From Pseudomonas orientalis (lineage in GTDB: Bacteria > Pseudomonadota > Gammaproteobacteria > Pseudomonadales > Pseudomonadaceae), in the NCBI RefSeq assembly GCF_022807995.1, contig NZ_CP094351.1, positions 1 through 64,000 on the forward strand: a stretch of DNA of 64,000 bases, read 5' to 3'. The translations under genes and the position numbers were made by a program. The notes beneath the pieces are model-generated. The model saw only the letters and a list, made by a program, of their open reading frames with translations, made no database searches and was not told where the DNA came from. This document shows, piece after piece, positions 23,336-33,127 of the stretch (its first letter is position 1; each line of letters starts with the position of its first letter).

Positions 23336-24313
23336 TTAAGGCAGCAGGATTGTTGAACCGGTCGTGCGCCGTCCGGACAACTCGGTCTGCGCCTTCGCCG
23401 CATCCGCCAGCGCATAGCGCTGGTTGATATCAATGCGCACCTTGCCGCTCTTGATCATCGAGAACAGATCGTCGGCCATCGCCTGCAAGTCCTTCGGGTT
23501 GCTCGCGTAGGTCGCCAGCGTCGGCCGCGTGACATACAACGACCCCTTCGCCGACAGAATCCCCAGGTTCACCCCGTCCACCGCGCCCGACGCATTCCCG
23601 AAACTCACCACCAGGCCACGCGGTGCCACGCTGTCCAGCGAGGTTAACCAGGTGTCCTTGCCGACGCCGTCATACACCACCGGCACCTTTTTACCGTCAG
23701 TCAATTCCAGCACGCGTTGTGCGACATTTTCCTTGCTGTAATCGATGGTTTCCCAGGCGCCAAGGGATTTGGCCAGGGCGGCTTTCTCCGGTGAGCTCAC
23801 TGTGCCGATCAACTTCACACCCAGCGCCTTGGCCCATTGGCAGGCCAGGGAGCCGACGCCGCCGGCAGCTGCGTGGAACAAGATGGTTTCGCCGCCCTTC
23901 AACTCATAGGTCTGGCGTAACAGGTATTGCACGGTCAGGCCCTTGAGCATGGCGCCGGCGGCCTGTTCGAAACTGATTTCGTCCGGCAGATGCACCAGGT
24001 TGGCGGCGGGCAGTACGTGCAACTGGCTGTAGGCGCCGAGCGGGCCGCTGCCATAGGCCACGCGGTCGCCGACCTTGAATTGGCTGACTTCACTGCCCAC
24101 GGCATCGACCACACCGGCGCCTTCGGCCCCCAGGCCCGAGGGCAACGCCGGTGGCGCGTAGAGGCCGCTGCGAAAATACGTGTCGATGAAGTTCAGGCCA
24201 ATGGCTTCATTACGCACCCGAACCTGCTGTGGGCCAGGCTCCGCTGGCGTGTAGTCCACATACTCGAGCACGTCGGGGCCGCCATGGGCGCTGAACTGGA
24301 TACGTTTGGCCAT
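23336..24313 (-). CDS. qor: NADPH:quinone reductase (zinc-free MDR family)
   Basis: A one-electron quinone oxidoreductase of the medium-chain dehydrogenase family. The 325 residues include the NADPH Rossmann motif AAAGGVGSLACQWAKALG and YDGVGKDTW; no catalytic zinc cysteines are apparent, as expected for Qor. It is divergent from hemF with a 159-bp gap that includes the Anr/Dnr-like site. Confidence 0.94.
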   Translation of the reverse strand: MAKRIQFSAHGGPDVLEYVDYTPAEPGPQQVRVRNEAIGLNFIDTYFRSGLYAPPALPSGLGAEGAGVVDAVGSEVSQFKVGDRVAYGSGPLGAYSQLHVLPAANLVHLPDEISFEQAAGAMLKGLTVQYLLRQTYELKGGETILFHAAAGGVGSLACQWAKALGVKLIGTVSSPEKAALAKSLGAWETIDYSKENVAQRVLELTDGKKVPVVYDGVGKDTWLTSLDSVAPRGLVVSFGNASGAVDGVNLGILSAKGSLYVTRPTLATYASNPKDLQAMADDLFSMIKSGKVRIDINQRYALADAAKAQTELSGRRTTGSTILLP

Positions 24314-24364
24314 CTACCTTCTCCTTGGGTCGAATAAACGAAGGCCCCTATCGGACTCCTAAGC

Positions 24365-24378
24365 TTGATCTCCGTCAA
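24365..24378. promoter_or_regulatory. Anr/Dnr (FNR-type) box upstream of hemF
   Basis: TTGATCTCCGTCAA matches the TTGAT-N4-ATCAA consensus at 9 of 10 fixed bases, 95 bp before the hemF ATG. In P. aeruginosa hemF is reported to be controlled by Anr and Dnr; binding here is inferred from the match. Confidence 0.75.
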
Positions 24379-24448
24379 CTGCGACGGCGTGGAGTGCAGT
24401 GTTATCCTGTGCGCCCATTTGCCGCCGATGCCCAATGGCCTCGCGTAG

Positions 24449-25404
<956 letters not shown>

Positions 25405-25405
<1 letters not shown>

Positions 25406-26223
25406 TGGATCGCTATGTCGTCTTCGGCAATCCCATCGGTCACAGCAAGTCACCGTTGATTCACCGCCTGTTCGCCGAGCAGACCGGCGAGCAAATGGAC
25501 TACAGCACGCTGCTCGCGCCACTGGAGGATTTCATCGGCTGCGCCCGTGAGTTCTTTCAACACGGGCGTGGGGCCAATGTCACCGTACCGTTCAAGGAAG
25601 ACGCTTTCCGGCTGGCCGACACCCTCACCGAGCGCGCCCAACGCGCCGGCGCGGTGAATACCCTGAGCACGCTGGCCGATGGCAGGTTGCTGGGTGATAA
25701 CACCGACGGCGCTGGCCTGGTACGTGACCTCAAGGTCAACGCCGGGCTGGACCTGCATGGCAAGCGCATCCTGCTGCTGGGCGCCGGTGGCGCGGTACGC
25801 GGCGCATTGGAACCGTTGCTGGCCGAGAAGCCTGCCTCGCTGATCATCGCCAACCGCACCGTGGAAAAAGCCGAAGCGCTGGCCGAACTGTTCGACGACC
25901 TGGGGCCGGTGTCCGCCAGTGGTTTCGACTGGTTGCGTGAGCCGGTGGACGTGGTTATCAACGCCACCTCCGCCAGCCTGTCAGGCGATGTACCGCCGAT
26001 TGCGGGCAGTTTGATCGAACCGGGCAGGACGTTCTGCTACGACATGATGTATGCCAAGGAGCCGACCGCCTTCTGTCGCTGGGCCAGTGAGCAGGGTGCA
26101 GCGGTAGCGATGGACGGCCTGGGCATGCTGGTTGAACAGGCGGCCGAAGCGTTCTTCCTGTGGCGCGGCGTGCGCCCAGAGTCGGCGCCGGTACTGGCCG
26201 AGCTGCGCCGCCAGTTGGCCTGA
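25405..26223 (+). CDS. aroE: Shikimate 5-dehydrogenase
   Basis: NADP-dependent reduction of 3-dehydroshikimate in the aromatic amino acid pathway. The 272 residues contain [13 protein letters not shown] (substrate site with Ser pair), VTVPFKED (catalytic Lys), [13 protein letters not shown] (NADP Rossmann) and [11 protein letters not shown] use the ATG at 25405 overlapping the hemF stop; a GTG three bases earlier would give one extra Met. Confidence 0.97.
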
Positions 26224-26234
26224 CATACATCCAA

Positions 26235-26325
26235 ATGTGGGAGGGGGCTTGCCCCCGATGGCGATCTGTCAGCTACCCATGTGTTGGCTGAAGCACCGCT
26301 ATCGGGGGCAAGCCCCCTCCCACAC
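26235..26325. repeat. REPIN, copy C
   Basis: ATGTGGGAGGGGGCTTGCCC and the mirrored GGGGGCAAGCCCCCTCCCAC about 40 bp apart, between convergent aroE and the SulP gene. Confidence 0.95.
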
Positions 26326-26336
26326 TTTGATCGCAT

Positions 26337-27905
26337 TCAGTCTTCGAAATGGATGGGGCAGTTTTCGGCGCCTTCCAGCTTCTTCAAGTCTTCAACCACC
26401 TGCGGCCTGGCCCCGCGCAAGGTCAGGCTGCGTCCCAGCCCCTTCAGCCGCCGCGCTTCCTGGTGCAGCATCTCCACCCCGGAGTAGTCGATAAAGTTGA
26501 TCTGCTGCGCCTCGATCACCACCCGCTCGCGCTGCAACCGTTGCAGCCGCACCTGCAGGTAGTGGCTGGCGCCAAAAAAGATCGAGCCACCCACGCGCAA
26601 CACATCCTCGTCACCGTCGCGCCATTGCTGCACCCGGGGTTGAGAGGTGCGCTTGAGGTAGAAAAACAACGACGCGAGTACCCCGGCGTAAATCGCCGTT
26701 TGCAGTTCCAGCAGCAAGGTAGCAACACATGTCAGCGCCATCACCACGAATTCGGCGCGGCTCACGCGGTACAACGCACGGATGCCGCGGTGGTCCACCA
26801 GCCCCCAGCAGATCAACAGGATACTTGCCGCCATGCTCGGAATCGGAATGTGCGCGATCAACCCCGCGCCAAACAGCGCGAACAGCGCCACCCAGAGCGC
26901 GGAAAACACGCCGGCCAATGGCGAGCGGGCGCCCGCCTCATAACTGAGGCCGGAACGGGTGAATGAACCTGCCGACAGATACCCGGAGAAAAATCCGCCG
27001 ACGATATTGGATAAGCCCTGGGCGCGAACTTCTTGATTGGCGTCGAGCAGTTGCTGCGAACGGGCCGACAGTGAGCGGGCAATCGACAGGCTGGTCACCA
27101 GCCCCAGCATGCCCACCGCCACGGCGCTCGGCAGCAGGCGCAGGATCGTGTCCAGGTCCATGGGCAACGGGCGCAAGGGTGGCAGCTTGCCGATGAACGA
27201 ACTGACCAACGCCACCTGCCCGAACAGCGCCGGCCACAGCCATGTGGCGAGGCTGCCCAGGGCCAGGGCGATCAACAGGCTCGGCCAGCGTGGCACCAGG
27301 TATTTGAGCAGTGCGCCGACCAGCAAGGTGCCCAGGCCCAGGATGAGCGATGCGCGGTCCCACTCGCCGGCATGCTCGAGCAGCGCCAGCAGGCTGTTAA
27401 TCGCGGTGGCCTGGCTCGGCAGGTCCAGCCCCAGCAGGTTGGGCAACTGACCCAGGGCGATCACCACGGCGGCGCCCAGGGTGAACCCCAGCACCACCGA
27501 ATGGGAGACGAAATTCACCAGCGCGCCGAAGCGCAGCATGCCCAGTAACCACTGGAACACTCCGGCGAGGACGGTCAGCAGCAGGATCAAGGTGATGTAA
27601 TCCTGGGAACCCGGCACCGCCAGCGGGCTGATACTGGCGTAGAGCACAATGGAAATTGCCGCTGTAGGACCGCAGATCAGGTGCCAGGACGAGCCCCACA
27701 GGCACGCGATCAACACCGGAATGATGGCCGCGTACAGCCCGTACTCCGGTGGGAGCCCGGCAATCAGTGCGTAGGCAATCGACTGTGGCAGCGCGAGTAC
27801 GGCGCCACTGAGGCCGACGATGGCGTCCCGACCGACGCTGGCGCGGGTTTGGCACGGCAGCCAACTGAGGAAAGGGAACAGTGTGTAGCGGTTGGGCCGG
27901 GACAT
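26337..27905 (-). CDS. SulP-family inorganic anion transporter
   Basis: A membrane transporter of the SLC26/SulP family with a C-terminal STAS domain. From ATG 27905 it has 522 residues. About ten to twelve hydrophobic segments occupy residues 25-410 (GLSGAVLALPQSIAYALIAG opens the core), followed by a STAS domain (VVIEAQQINFIDYSGVEMLH). The longer reading to 27950 adds 15 residues with no better ribosome site. The P. aeruginosa gene at this locus is annotated as a sulfate transporter, but SulP substrates vary (sulfate, bicarbonate, dicarboxylates), so specificity is open. Confidence 0.9.
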   Translation of the reverse strand: MSRPNRYTLFPFLSWLPCQTRASVGRDAIVGLSGAVLALPQSIAYALIAGLPPEYGLYAAIIPVLIACLWGSSWHLICGPTAAISIVLYASISPLAVPGSQDYITLILLLTVLAGVFQWLLGMLRFGALVNFVSHSVVLGFTLGAAVVIALGQLPNLLGLDLPSQATAINSLLALLEHAGEWDRASLILGLGTLLVGALLKYLVPRWPSLLIALALGSLATWLWPALFGQVALVSSFIGKLPPLRPLPMDLDTILRLLPSAVAVGMLGLVTSLSIARSLSARSQQLLDANQEVRAQGLSNIVGGFFSGYLSAGSFTRSGLSYEAGARSPLAGVFSALWVALFALFGAGLIAHIPIPSMAASILLICWGLVDHRGIRALYRVSRAEFVVMALTCVATLLLELQTAIYAGVLASLFFYLKRTSQPRVQQWRDGDEDVLRVGGSIFFGASHYLQVRLQRLQRERVVIEAQQINFIDYSGVEMLHQEARRLKGLGRSLTLRGARPQVVEDLKKLEGAENCPIHFED

Positions 27906-27956
27906 CGCAGGCTCGGATTCACAGGTTGGGCTCAGGGTATCAGTACACACTGATCC

Positions 27957-28128
27957 TTGTGGGAGGGAACAAGCCCCTAGTGCCAGTCAGCTTTGTTGTA
28001 GGAGCGAGCTTGCTCGCGAAAAACTCACAGGCACCGCGTTCATTCAGAAAGCACGCGTTATCGTTGACGTTTTTCGCGAGCAAGCTCGCTCCTACAGAGG
28101 GCATTAGGGCAAGTGCCCCCTCCCACAT
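27957..28128. repeat. Degenerate REPIN carrying a second REP-type element inside it
   Basis: The outer halves TTGTGGGAGGGAACAAGCCCCT (27957-27978) and GGGCAAGTGCCCCCTCCCACAT (28107-28128) are a decayed GTGGGAG-type pair. Between them lies a complete palindromic pair of a different family, which looks like an insertion into the older element. Confidence 0.8.
27997..28096. repeat. REP pair of the GTAGGAGCGAGCTTGCTCGCGA family
   Basis: An exactly 100-bp element: TGTAGGAGCGAGCTTGCTCG at the left and the mirrored CGAGCAAGCTCGCTCCTACA at the right, separated by a non-palindromic spacer. Its REP core differs from all other copies in the window. Confidence 0.88.
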
Positions 28129-28145
28129 TTGGATTGTGATGTGTC

Positions 28146-29060
28146 TTAGAGGTTGGCTTTTACCGCTGCCAACGCATCCTTGCCATCCAGGGTTTTCACG
28201 CCCTCCAGCCACTTGTCCAATACCGCCGGGTTGGCCTTGATCCACGCCTTGGCAGCTTCGGTATTGCTGGCCTTGTTGTTGGCCACTTCAGCCATGATGC
28301 TGTTTTCCATGTCCTGGGTGAAACTCAGGTTGGTCAGCAGTTTGCCCACATTCGGACAGGCTTGCGCATAGCCCTTGCGGGTCAAGGTGTAGACGCTGCC
28401 GGTGCTGCCGAAATACTGCTCGCCGCCTGTGAGGTAGTGCATTTTCAGTTGCACGTTCATGGGGTGCGGCGTCCAGCCGAGGAAGGTGACGAAGCGCTGT
28501 TTCTTTACCGCTCGCGAGACTTCGGCGAGCATCGCCTGCTCACTCGACTCGACCAGCTTCCACTGGCCGAGGTCAAAATCATTCTTCTTGATGATCTCCT
28601 GCAACGAGATATTCGCCGGCGCGCCGGAGCCGATGCCGTAGATCTTCTTGCCGAACCGGTCGGCGAATTTATTCAGGTCGGCAAAATCATGCACGCCGGC
28701 GTTCCACACATAGTCCGGCACGGCGAGGGTGAACTCGGTGCCGTCGAGATTCTTGGCCAACTGTACGACATCACCATTGGCCACGAACTTGTCGTAGAAG
28801 CCTTGTTGCGCCGGCATCCAGTTGCCCATGAACACATCCACCTGGCCATCCTTGAGCCCGCCAAAGGTAATCGGCACGGCCAGGGTGTCGACCTTGGGCG
28901 TGTAGCCCATGCCGGTCAGCAGAAAACCGGTGATGGCATTGGTGGCCGCAATGTCGCTCCAGCCGGGATCGGCCATTTTCACCGTTTCGCAACTCGAGTC
29001 CGCAAATGCATTGGCGCTGCTCAACGCCAGGATGCCCAGCACTACCGTTAACTTTTGCAT
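28146..29060 (-). CDS. choX: Choline/betaine-type ABC transporter substrate-binding protein
   Basis: A periplasmic binding protein of the ChoX/ProX-like (OpuAC) family. The 304 residues start with a signal peptide (MQKLTVVLGILALSSANAFA) and contain the OpuAC features VKMADPGWSDIAATNAITG and DVFMGNWMPAQQGF, rich in aromatic residues of the type that bind quaternary ammonium groups. It lies 19 bp downstream of betC on the same strand, so the pair probably delivers choline (from choline-O-sulfate) to betaine synthesis. No permease or ATPase gene is adjacent. Confidence 0.9.
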   Translation of the reverse strand: MQKLTVVLGILALSSANAFADSSCETVKMADPGWSDIAATNAITGFLLTGMGYTPKVDTLAVPITFGGLKDGQVDVFMGNWMPAQQGFYDKFVANGDVVQLAKNLDGTEFTLAVPDYVWNAGVHDFADLNKFADRFGKKIYGIGSGAPANISLQEIIKKNDFDLGQWKLVESSEQAMLAEVSRAVKKQRFVTFLGWTPHPMNVQLKMHYLTGGEQYFGSTGSVYTLTRKGYAQACPNVGKLLTNLSFTQDMENSIMAEVANNKASNTEAAKAWIKANPAVLDKWLEGVKTLDGKDALAAVKANL

Positions 29061-29079
29061 GGCCTTCCCTCTGTATTTT

Positions 29080-30591
29080 TTAGTGTTGGCAGGGTTGTGG
29101 ATAACGTGCCTTGCGCTCCAGGTCGTCGAGGTCGATATGGTTGCGCATGTACTGCTGACTCGCGTCCACCAGTGGCTGGTGATCCCAGCTCTTGAGCTTG
29201 CCCTGGGTCAGTGCTTGGAACACCAGGCGACGGCGGCGTTGGCTGGCGAGCACCTGTTGGTGGATCGCCGGGATGTCCCATTTGGCCCGGGCCTCATTCA
29301 AGAACGCCTCGAACAGTGGCCGGTGTTCCGGTGACTGGTTGAGGTTCTCCCGCTCGTGCGGGTCGTTATGCACATCGAACAGTAGACAGGGGTCGTCTTC
29401 GCTGTAGATGAATTTATAGGCGCCCCGGCGAATCATCATCAGCGGGCTGATGGTACCTTCGGCCATGTATTCGCCAAACACTTCGTCGTGCCCGCCCTCG
29501 CCTTGCAAGTGTGCCAGCAGCGAACGGCCATCCAGCGGCAGGCGCGGGTCCAGCTCGCCGCCGGCCAGCTCCACCAGGGTGGGCAACAGGTCGGCGGTCG
29601 AGACGGCCTGGGTCACACGGCGCGCCGCGAATTGGCCTGGCGCACTGATCAGCAGCGGCACGCGGGCGGCCATTTCGAACCAGTGCATTTTGTACCAGAG
29701 GCCGCGTTCGCCCAGCATATCGCCGTGGTCGCCGGAGAAGATGATGATGGTGTTATCGGCCAGGCCGGTGTCTTGCAGGGTTTGCAGCAGCTTGCCAACG
29801 TTGCTGTCGATGTAGCTGCATGCGCCGAAATAGGCACGCCGTGCATCGCGGATCTTATCCACAGGCAGCGGCTTGCCCCACAGGTCATAGACTTTGAGCA
29901 AACGCTGGGAATGGGGGTCGAGATCGCCCTGGGCCGGCGTCGCCGGCAAGGGAATGTCGTTGTCGTCGTACAGGTCCCAGAATGGTTTGGGAATGGTGTA
30001 CGGGTCGTGGGGATGGGTCATCGACACCGTCAGACAGAACGGCTGCTCGCTGTCCTCGCGGATATGATCGAACAGGTATTGCTGAGCCTTGAACACCACC
30101 TCTTCATCGAAATCCAGCTGGTTGGTGCGCACGCATGGCCCGGCTTGCAGCACCGAGGCCATGTTGTGATACCAGGTGGGGCGTACATCCGGTTCGTCCC
30201 AGTTCACCGCCCAGCCGTAGTCGGCCGGGTAGATGTCGCTGGTCAGGCGCTCTTCATAACCGTGCAACTGGTCGGGACCACAGAAATGCATCTTGCCCGA
30301 CAGCGCCGTGCGGTAGCCGAGGCGACGCAGGTAGTGGGCATAGGTCGGCACATCGGCGGGAAAATCCGCCGCGTTGTCGTAGGCGCCAATCTTGCTCGGC
30401 AGCTGGCCGCTGACCAGTGTGAAGCGCGAAGGTGCGCACAGCGGGCTGTTGCAGTAGGCGGCGTCGAAGACCACGCCTTGTTCGGCGAGGCGGCTCAGGT
30501 TTGGCAGCTTGATCGGGGAAGGCCCGTAGAGCGGCAACATCGGCGCGGCCATTTGATCGGCCATGATGAAAAGAATGTTCTTGCGCTTCAT
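29080..30591 (-). CDS. betC: Choline sulfatase
   Basis: Hydrolyses choline-O-sulfate to choline and sulfate. From ATG 30591 the protein is 503 residues. The sulfatase signature LCAPSR places the formylglycine precursor at Cys52; metal residues lie in ILFIMADQM and in FSGDHGDMLGERGLW. The C-terminal part (ARAKWDIPAIHQQVLASQRRR) is characteristic of BetC. No signal peptide is seen, so it is cytoplasmic. Upstream and divergent is a LysR gene, the usual BetC regulator arrangement. Confidence 0.95.
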   Translation of the reverse strand: MKRKNILFIMADQMAAPMLPLYGPSPIKLPNLSRLAEQGVVFDAAYCNSPLCAPSRFTLVSGQLPSKIGAYDNAADFPADVPTYAHYLRRLGYRTALSGKMHFCGPDQLHGYEERLTSDIYPADYGWAVNWDEPDVRPTWYHNMASVLQAGPCVRTNQLDFDEEVVFKAQQYLFDHIREDSEQPFCLTVSMTHPHDPYTIPKPFWDLYDDNDIPLPATPAQGDLDPHSQRLLKVYDLWGKPLPVDKIRDARRAYFGACSYIDSNVGKLLQTLQDTGLADNTIIIFSGDHGDMLGERGLWYKMHWFEMAARVPLLISAPGQFAARRVTQAVSTADLLPTLVELAGGELDPRLPLDGRSLLAHLQGEGGHDEVFGEYMAEGTISPLMMIRRGAYKFIYSEDDPCLLFDVHNDPHERENLNQSPEHRPLFEAFLNEARAKWDIPAIHQQVLASQRRRRLVFQALTQGKLKSWDHQPLVDASQQYMRNHIDLDDLERKARYPQPCQH

Positions 30592-30694
30592 GGTTTCTCG
30601 GCATTCCATAGGCAGTGTTTATGCGAATGAGCATGCGGCCCCATGAAATAGCGGTAAAGCCCATGAAGAACAATACCTAGGATAAGCACGGCTT

Positions 30695-31645
30695 ATGTAT
30701 GAAGCGCTCGGAGACCTCTCCCTCGACCTGCTGCGTGCGTTCGAAGCGGCTGCGCGCCAGCGCAGTTTTACCGGCGCCGCGATGGAGCTGGGCACCACCC
30801 AACCGGCCATCAGCCAACAGATCAAACGGCTTGAAGAGCAACTGGCGATCCGCTTGTTCGATCGCATCTACCGTGGCATCGAATTGACCGACGCCGGCGC
30901 CCTGTTGTTCGAACACGTGCAAGCGGGCCTGCAAACCATCAACCTGGGCCTCGGCACCGTCACCCGGCAGGACCAGCATGAAGTGCTGCAAGTGGCCACC
31001 GACTTCGCCTTCGCCGCCTACTGGCTGATGCCGCGTCTGCATCGTTTCCACCAGGCCAACCCGCAGGTCGACGTGAGCCTGGTGACCAGCGAGCGCAACC
31101 ACGCCAGCCTGCGCAGCGACATCGACGTGGCGGTGCTGTTTGGCGATGGACGTTTCAAGCAAGGCGACAGCCTCTGGTTGTTCAACGAGGAAGTGTTCCC
31201 GGTGTGCAGCCCGCAGTGGCTCAGGAACCAGGCCACAGCGCTGACGGTGCAGACCCTGCCGGACTACCCCCTGCTGCACTTGCGCCAGGAGAACAATCGG
31301 CAATGGTTCGATTGGGCCGGTGTGTTTCGCGAACTGGGTATCAGCGCCGCACCCACCCCTGGCCAGTTGCGTTTCGACAATTACACGCTGTTGATTCAGG
31401 CGGCTATTGCCGGCCAGGGCGTCGCGATCGGCTGGCGCCACCTGGTGGATAACCTGTTGGAGCAGAACTGGCTGTGCAGGCCGATCGGCGACACGGTGGT
31501 CTCGCGCTTCGGCTATTACGTGGTGCAGCCTCAGCGCAAGCGTCGTGGGCAGCTGGTCGAACGGTTTGTCGATTGGCTGGTGGCGGAGCAGGCCAGCAGT
31601 GCGCAGTCATTGACCGGGCTGGCCCTGCCGTCGATTGCGGTCTAG
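30695..31645 (+). CDS. LysR-family regulator, probable choline sulfatase activator
   Basis: A 316-residue LysR regulator: N-terminal winged HTH (LDLLRAFEAAARQRSFTGAAMELGTTQPAISQQIKRLE) and a C-terminal effector domain. It is divergent from betC across 103 bp, the typical position for the activator of choline-sulfate utilisation genes in Pseudomonas (PA0032-like). The ligand is inferred, likely choline-O-sulfate or choline. Confidence 0.88.
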   Translation: MYEALGDLSLDLLRAFEAAARQRSFTGAAMELGTTQPAISQQIKRLEEQLAIRLFDRIYRGIELTDAGALLFEHVQAGLQTINLGLGTVTRQDQHEVLQVATDFAFAAYWLMPRLHRFHQANPQVDVSLVTSERNHASLRSDIDVAVLFGDGRFKQGDSLWLFNEEVFPVCSPQWLRNQATALTVQTLPDYPLLHLRQENNRQWFDWAGVFRELGISAAPTPGQLRFDNYTLLIQAAIAGQGVAIGWRHLVDNLLEQNWLCRPIGDTVVSRFGYYVVQPQRKRRGQLVERFVDWLVAEQASSAQSLTGLALPSIAV

Positions 31646-31675
31646 GATCGGCGCACAGTGGATCCGGAGTCCGTC

Positions 31676-32002
31676 ATGCAACGTATCAAGGCCTATCACG
31701 CCCATATCTACTTCGACGCCGACACCCTTGAGCAGGCACGCACCTTGTGTGAGGACGCGGCGGCGCTGTTCCCGCTGCGCATGGGGCGTGTGCATGAGCG
31801 TGCGGTGGGCCCGCACCCGGACTGGAGCTGCCAGTTGGCATTCGAGCCGGAATACATTGGCGTGGTGCTGCCGTGGCTGGCGCTGCACCGCAATGGCCTG
31901 GTGGTGTTCCTGCACCCCGAGACCGGCGATGACCTGAAGGATCACACCGATTACGCGATCTGGATGGGCGCGATGCGGGAGCTGGATTTGTCTGTTTTCT
32001 AA
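31676..32002 (+). CDS. DOPA 4,5-dioxygenase family protein
   Basis: A 108-residue protein of the DOPA-dioxygenase-like family. It has the conserved YHAHIYFD near the start, GPHPDWSCQLAF, and a C-terminal HPETGDDLKDHTDYAIWMG block whose histidines likely bind metal. Start at ATG 31676, with GGAG upstream. It follows the LysR gene by 30 bp and could be cotranscribed with it. Substrate unknown; bacterial members are often extradiol dioxygenase-like. Confidence 0.85.
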   Translation: MQRIKAYHAHIYFDADTLEQARTLCEDAAALFPLRMGRVHERAVGPHPDWSCQLAFEPEYIGVVLPWLALHRNGLVVFLHPETGDDLKDHTDYAIWMGAMRELDLSVF

Positions 32003-32022
32003 CCTGTTTGCGTTGATGCAAT

Positions 32023-32041
32023 GCTCATTTTCTCAATGAGC
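32023..32041. terminator. Small hairpin after the DOPA-dioxygenase-like gene
   Basis: GCTCATT, loop TTCTC, AATGAGC: a perfect 7-bp stem, 20 bp after the stop. It lacks a T tract, so it may be a weak terminator or a structural element before the dgo promoter. Confidence 0.4.
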
Positions 32042-32066
32042 TGTAGGATTTTGTGCGTCATACTCC

Positions 32067-32095
32067 CAATATATGGGACATGTATTTATATATTG
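32067..32095. promoter_or_regulatory. Inverted repeat in the dgoK upstream region (putative operator)
   Basis: CAATATAT (32067-32074) and ATATATTG (32088-32095) form a perfect 8-bp inverted repeat with a 13-bp spacer, centre-to-centre 21 bp, two helical turns. It is the only strong symmetry in the AT-rich 164-bp dgo promoter gap. The regulator is unknown. Confidence 0.45.
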
Positions 32096-32166
32096 AGATA
32101 TTACAAAGCTTAGGTTTATATTCGCCCATCTGCTTTTTTCAGCACCCACTCATTTCAGGTGAAGCG

Positions 32167-33126
32167 ATGCAGGCGCAATTGATCGCGCTCGATTGGGGAA
32201 CCAGCTCCCTTCGTGCTTACAAACTAGGCCCCGCCGGCGTGGTGCTGGAACAACGCTCACTGGCGTCGGGCATCATGCATTTGCCCAGTGAACCGCGTGA
32301 CATCGCGGGCGTGCGTTGCAGCAATGGTTTCGAGCTGGCCTTTGATACCGCCTGCGGGGACTGGCTCGACGCCCAGCCCGACCTGCCGGTGATTGCCTGC
32401 GGCATGGTCGGCAGCGCACAGGGTTGGAGCGAAGCGGCTTATCGCAACACCCCGGTGGATGTGGCCAGCCTGGGCCAGGCGCTGCACAAGGTGCGCAGCG
32501 TGCGTGGTGTCGATGTGCATATCGTGCCGGGCGTGATCGAACAGGTCGGCCTGCCCAATGTGATGCGCGGCGAAGAAACCCAGGTGCTCGGCGTGCTGCA
32601 CGGGCTTGCGACTCAAGTACTGATCGGCCTGCCGGGCAGCCATTCCAAATGGGTCGAGGTGGTCGAGGGGTGCATCACTCACTTCGACACGTTCATGACC
32701 GGTGAGCTGTTCGCCGTATTGAGCCAGCACAGCATCCTGGGGCGTACCCAGCAATCATCGAAACATTTCCATACCGAGGCGTTTGACCGCGGCGTGCAGG
32801 TCGCGCTGTCGGCAGACGGTCGGCGCGGCGTGCTCTCGACCCTGTTCAGTGCCCGTACCCTCGGCCTGACCGCCCAACTGACGCCTGAGCAGCAGCCCGA
32901 CTACCTGTCCGGCCTGCTGATCGGTCATGAACTCGCCGGTTTACCCGACAGCGCAAAACCCAAGCCGATCGTCCTGGTCGGTGCCGCCCCCCTCTGCGCC
33001 CGCTATCAACGTGCCCTCGCGCTGTGCGGCTTCGCCGACGTCAGCCTGGCGCAGGCAGCCAGCGAGCGCGGTTTGTGGCAACTGGCCGTGGCGGCCGGGC
33101 TCACTCAACCTGTAACGGAGGCCTGA
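32167..33126 (+). CDS. dgoK: 2-dehydro-3-deoxygalactonokinase
   Basis: Phosphorylates 2-keto-3-deoxygalactonate in the De Ley-Doudoroff galactose/galactonate route. From ATG 32167 (AGGTGA upstream) it has 319 residues with IALDWGTSSLRAYKL at the N-terminus, GMVGSAQGWSEA and LPGSHSKWVEV, all typical of DgoK. The upstream in-frame extension is AT-rich promoter DNA. It is followed 1 bp later by dgoA. Confidence 0.95.
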   Translation: MQAQLIALDWGTSSLRAYKLGPAGVVLEQRSLASGIMHLPSEPRDIAGVRCSNGFELAFDTACGDWLDAQPDLPVIACGMVGSAQGWSEAAYRNTPVDVASLGQALHKVRSVRGVDVHIVPGVIEQVGLPNVMRGEETQVLGVLHGLATQVLIGLPGSHSKWVEVVEGCITHFDTFMTGELFAVLSQHSILGRTQQSSKHFHTEAFDRGVQVALSADGRRGVLSTLFSARTLGLTAQLTPEQQPDYLSGLLIGHELAGLPDSAKPKPIVLVGAAPLCARYQRALALCGFADVSLAQAASERGLWQLAVAAGLTQPVTEA

Positions 33127-33127
33127 C

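Noticed and set aside
27906..27950. Longer N-terminus for the first SulP transporter
   Set aside because: The extra 15 residues lack family similarity and no ribosome site supports the upstream start.
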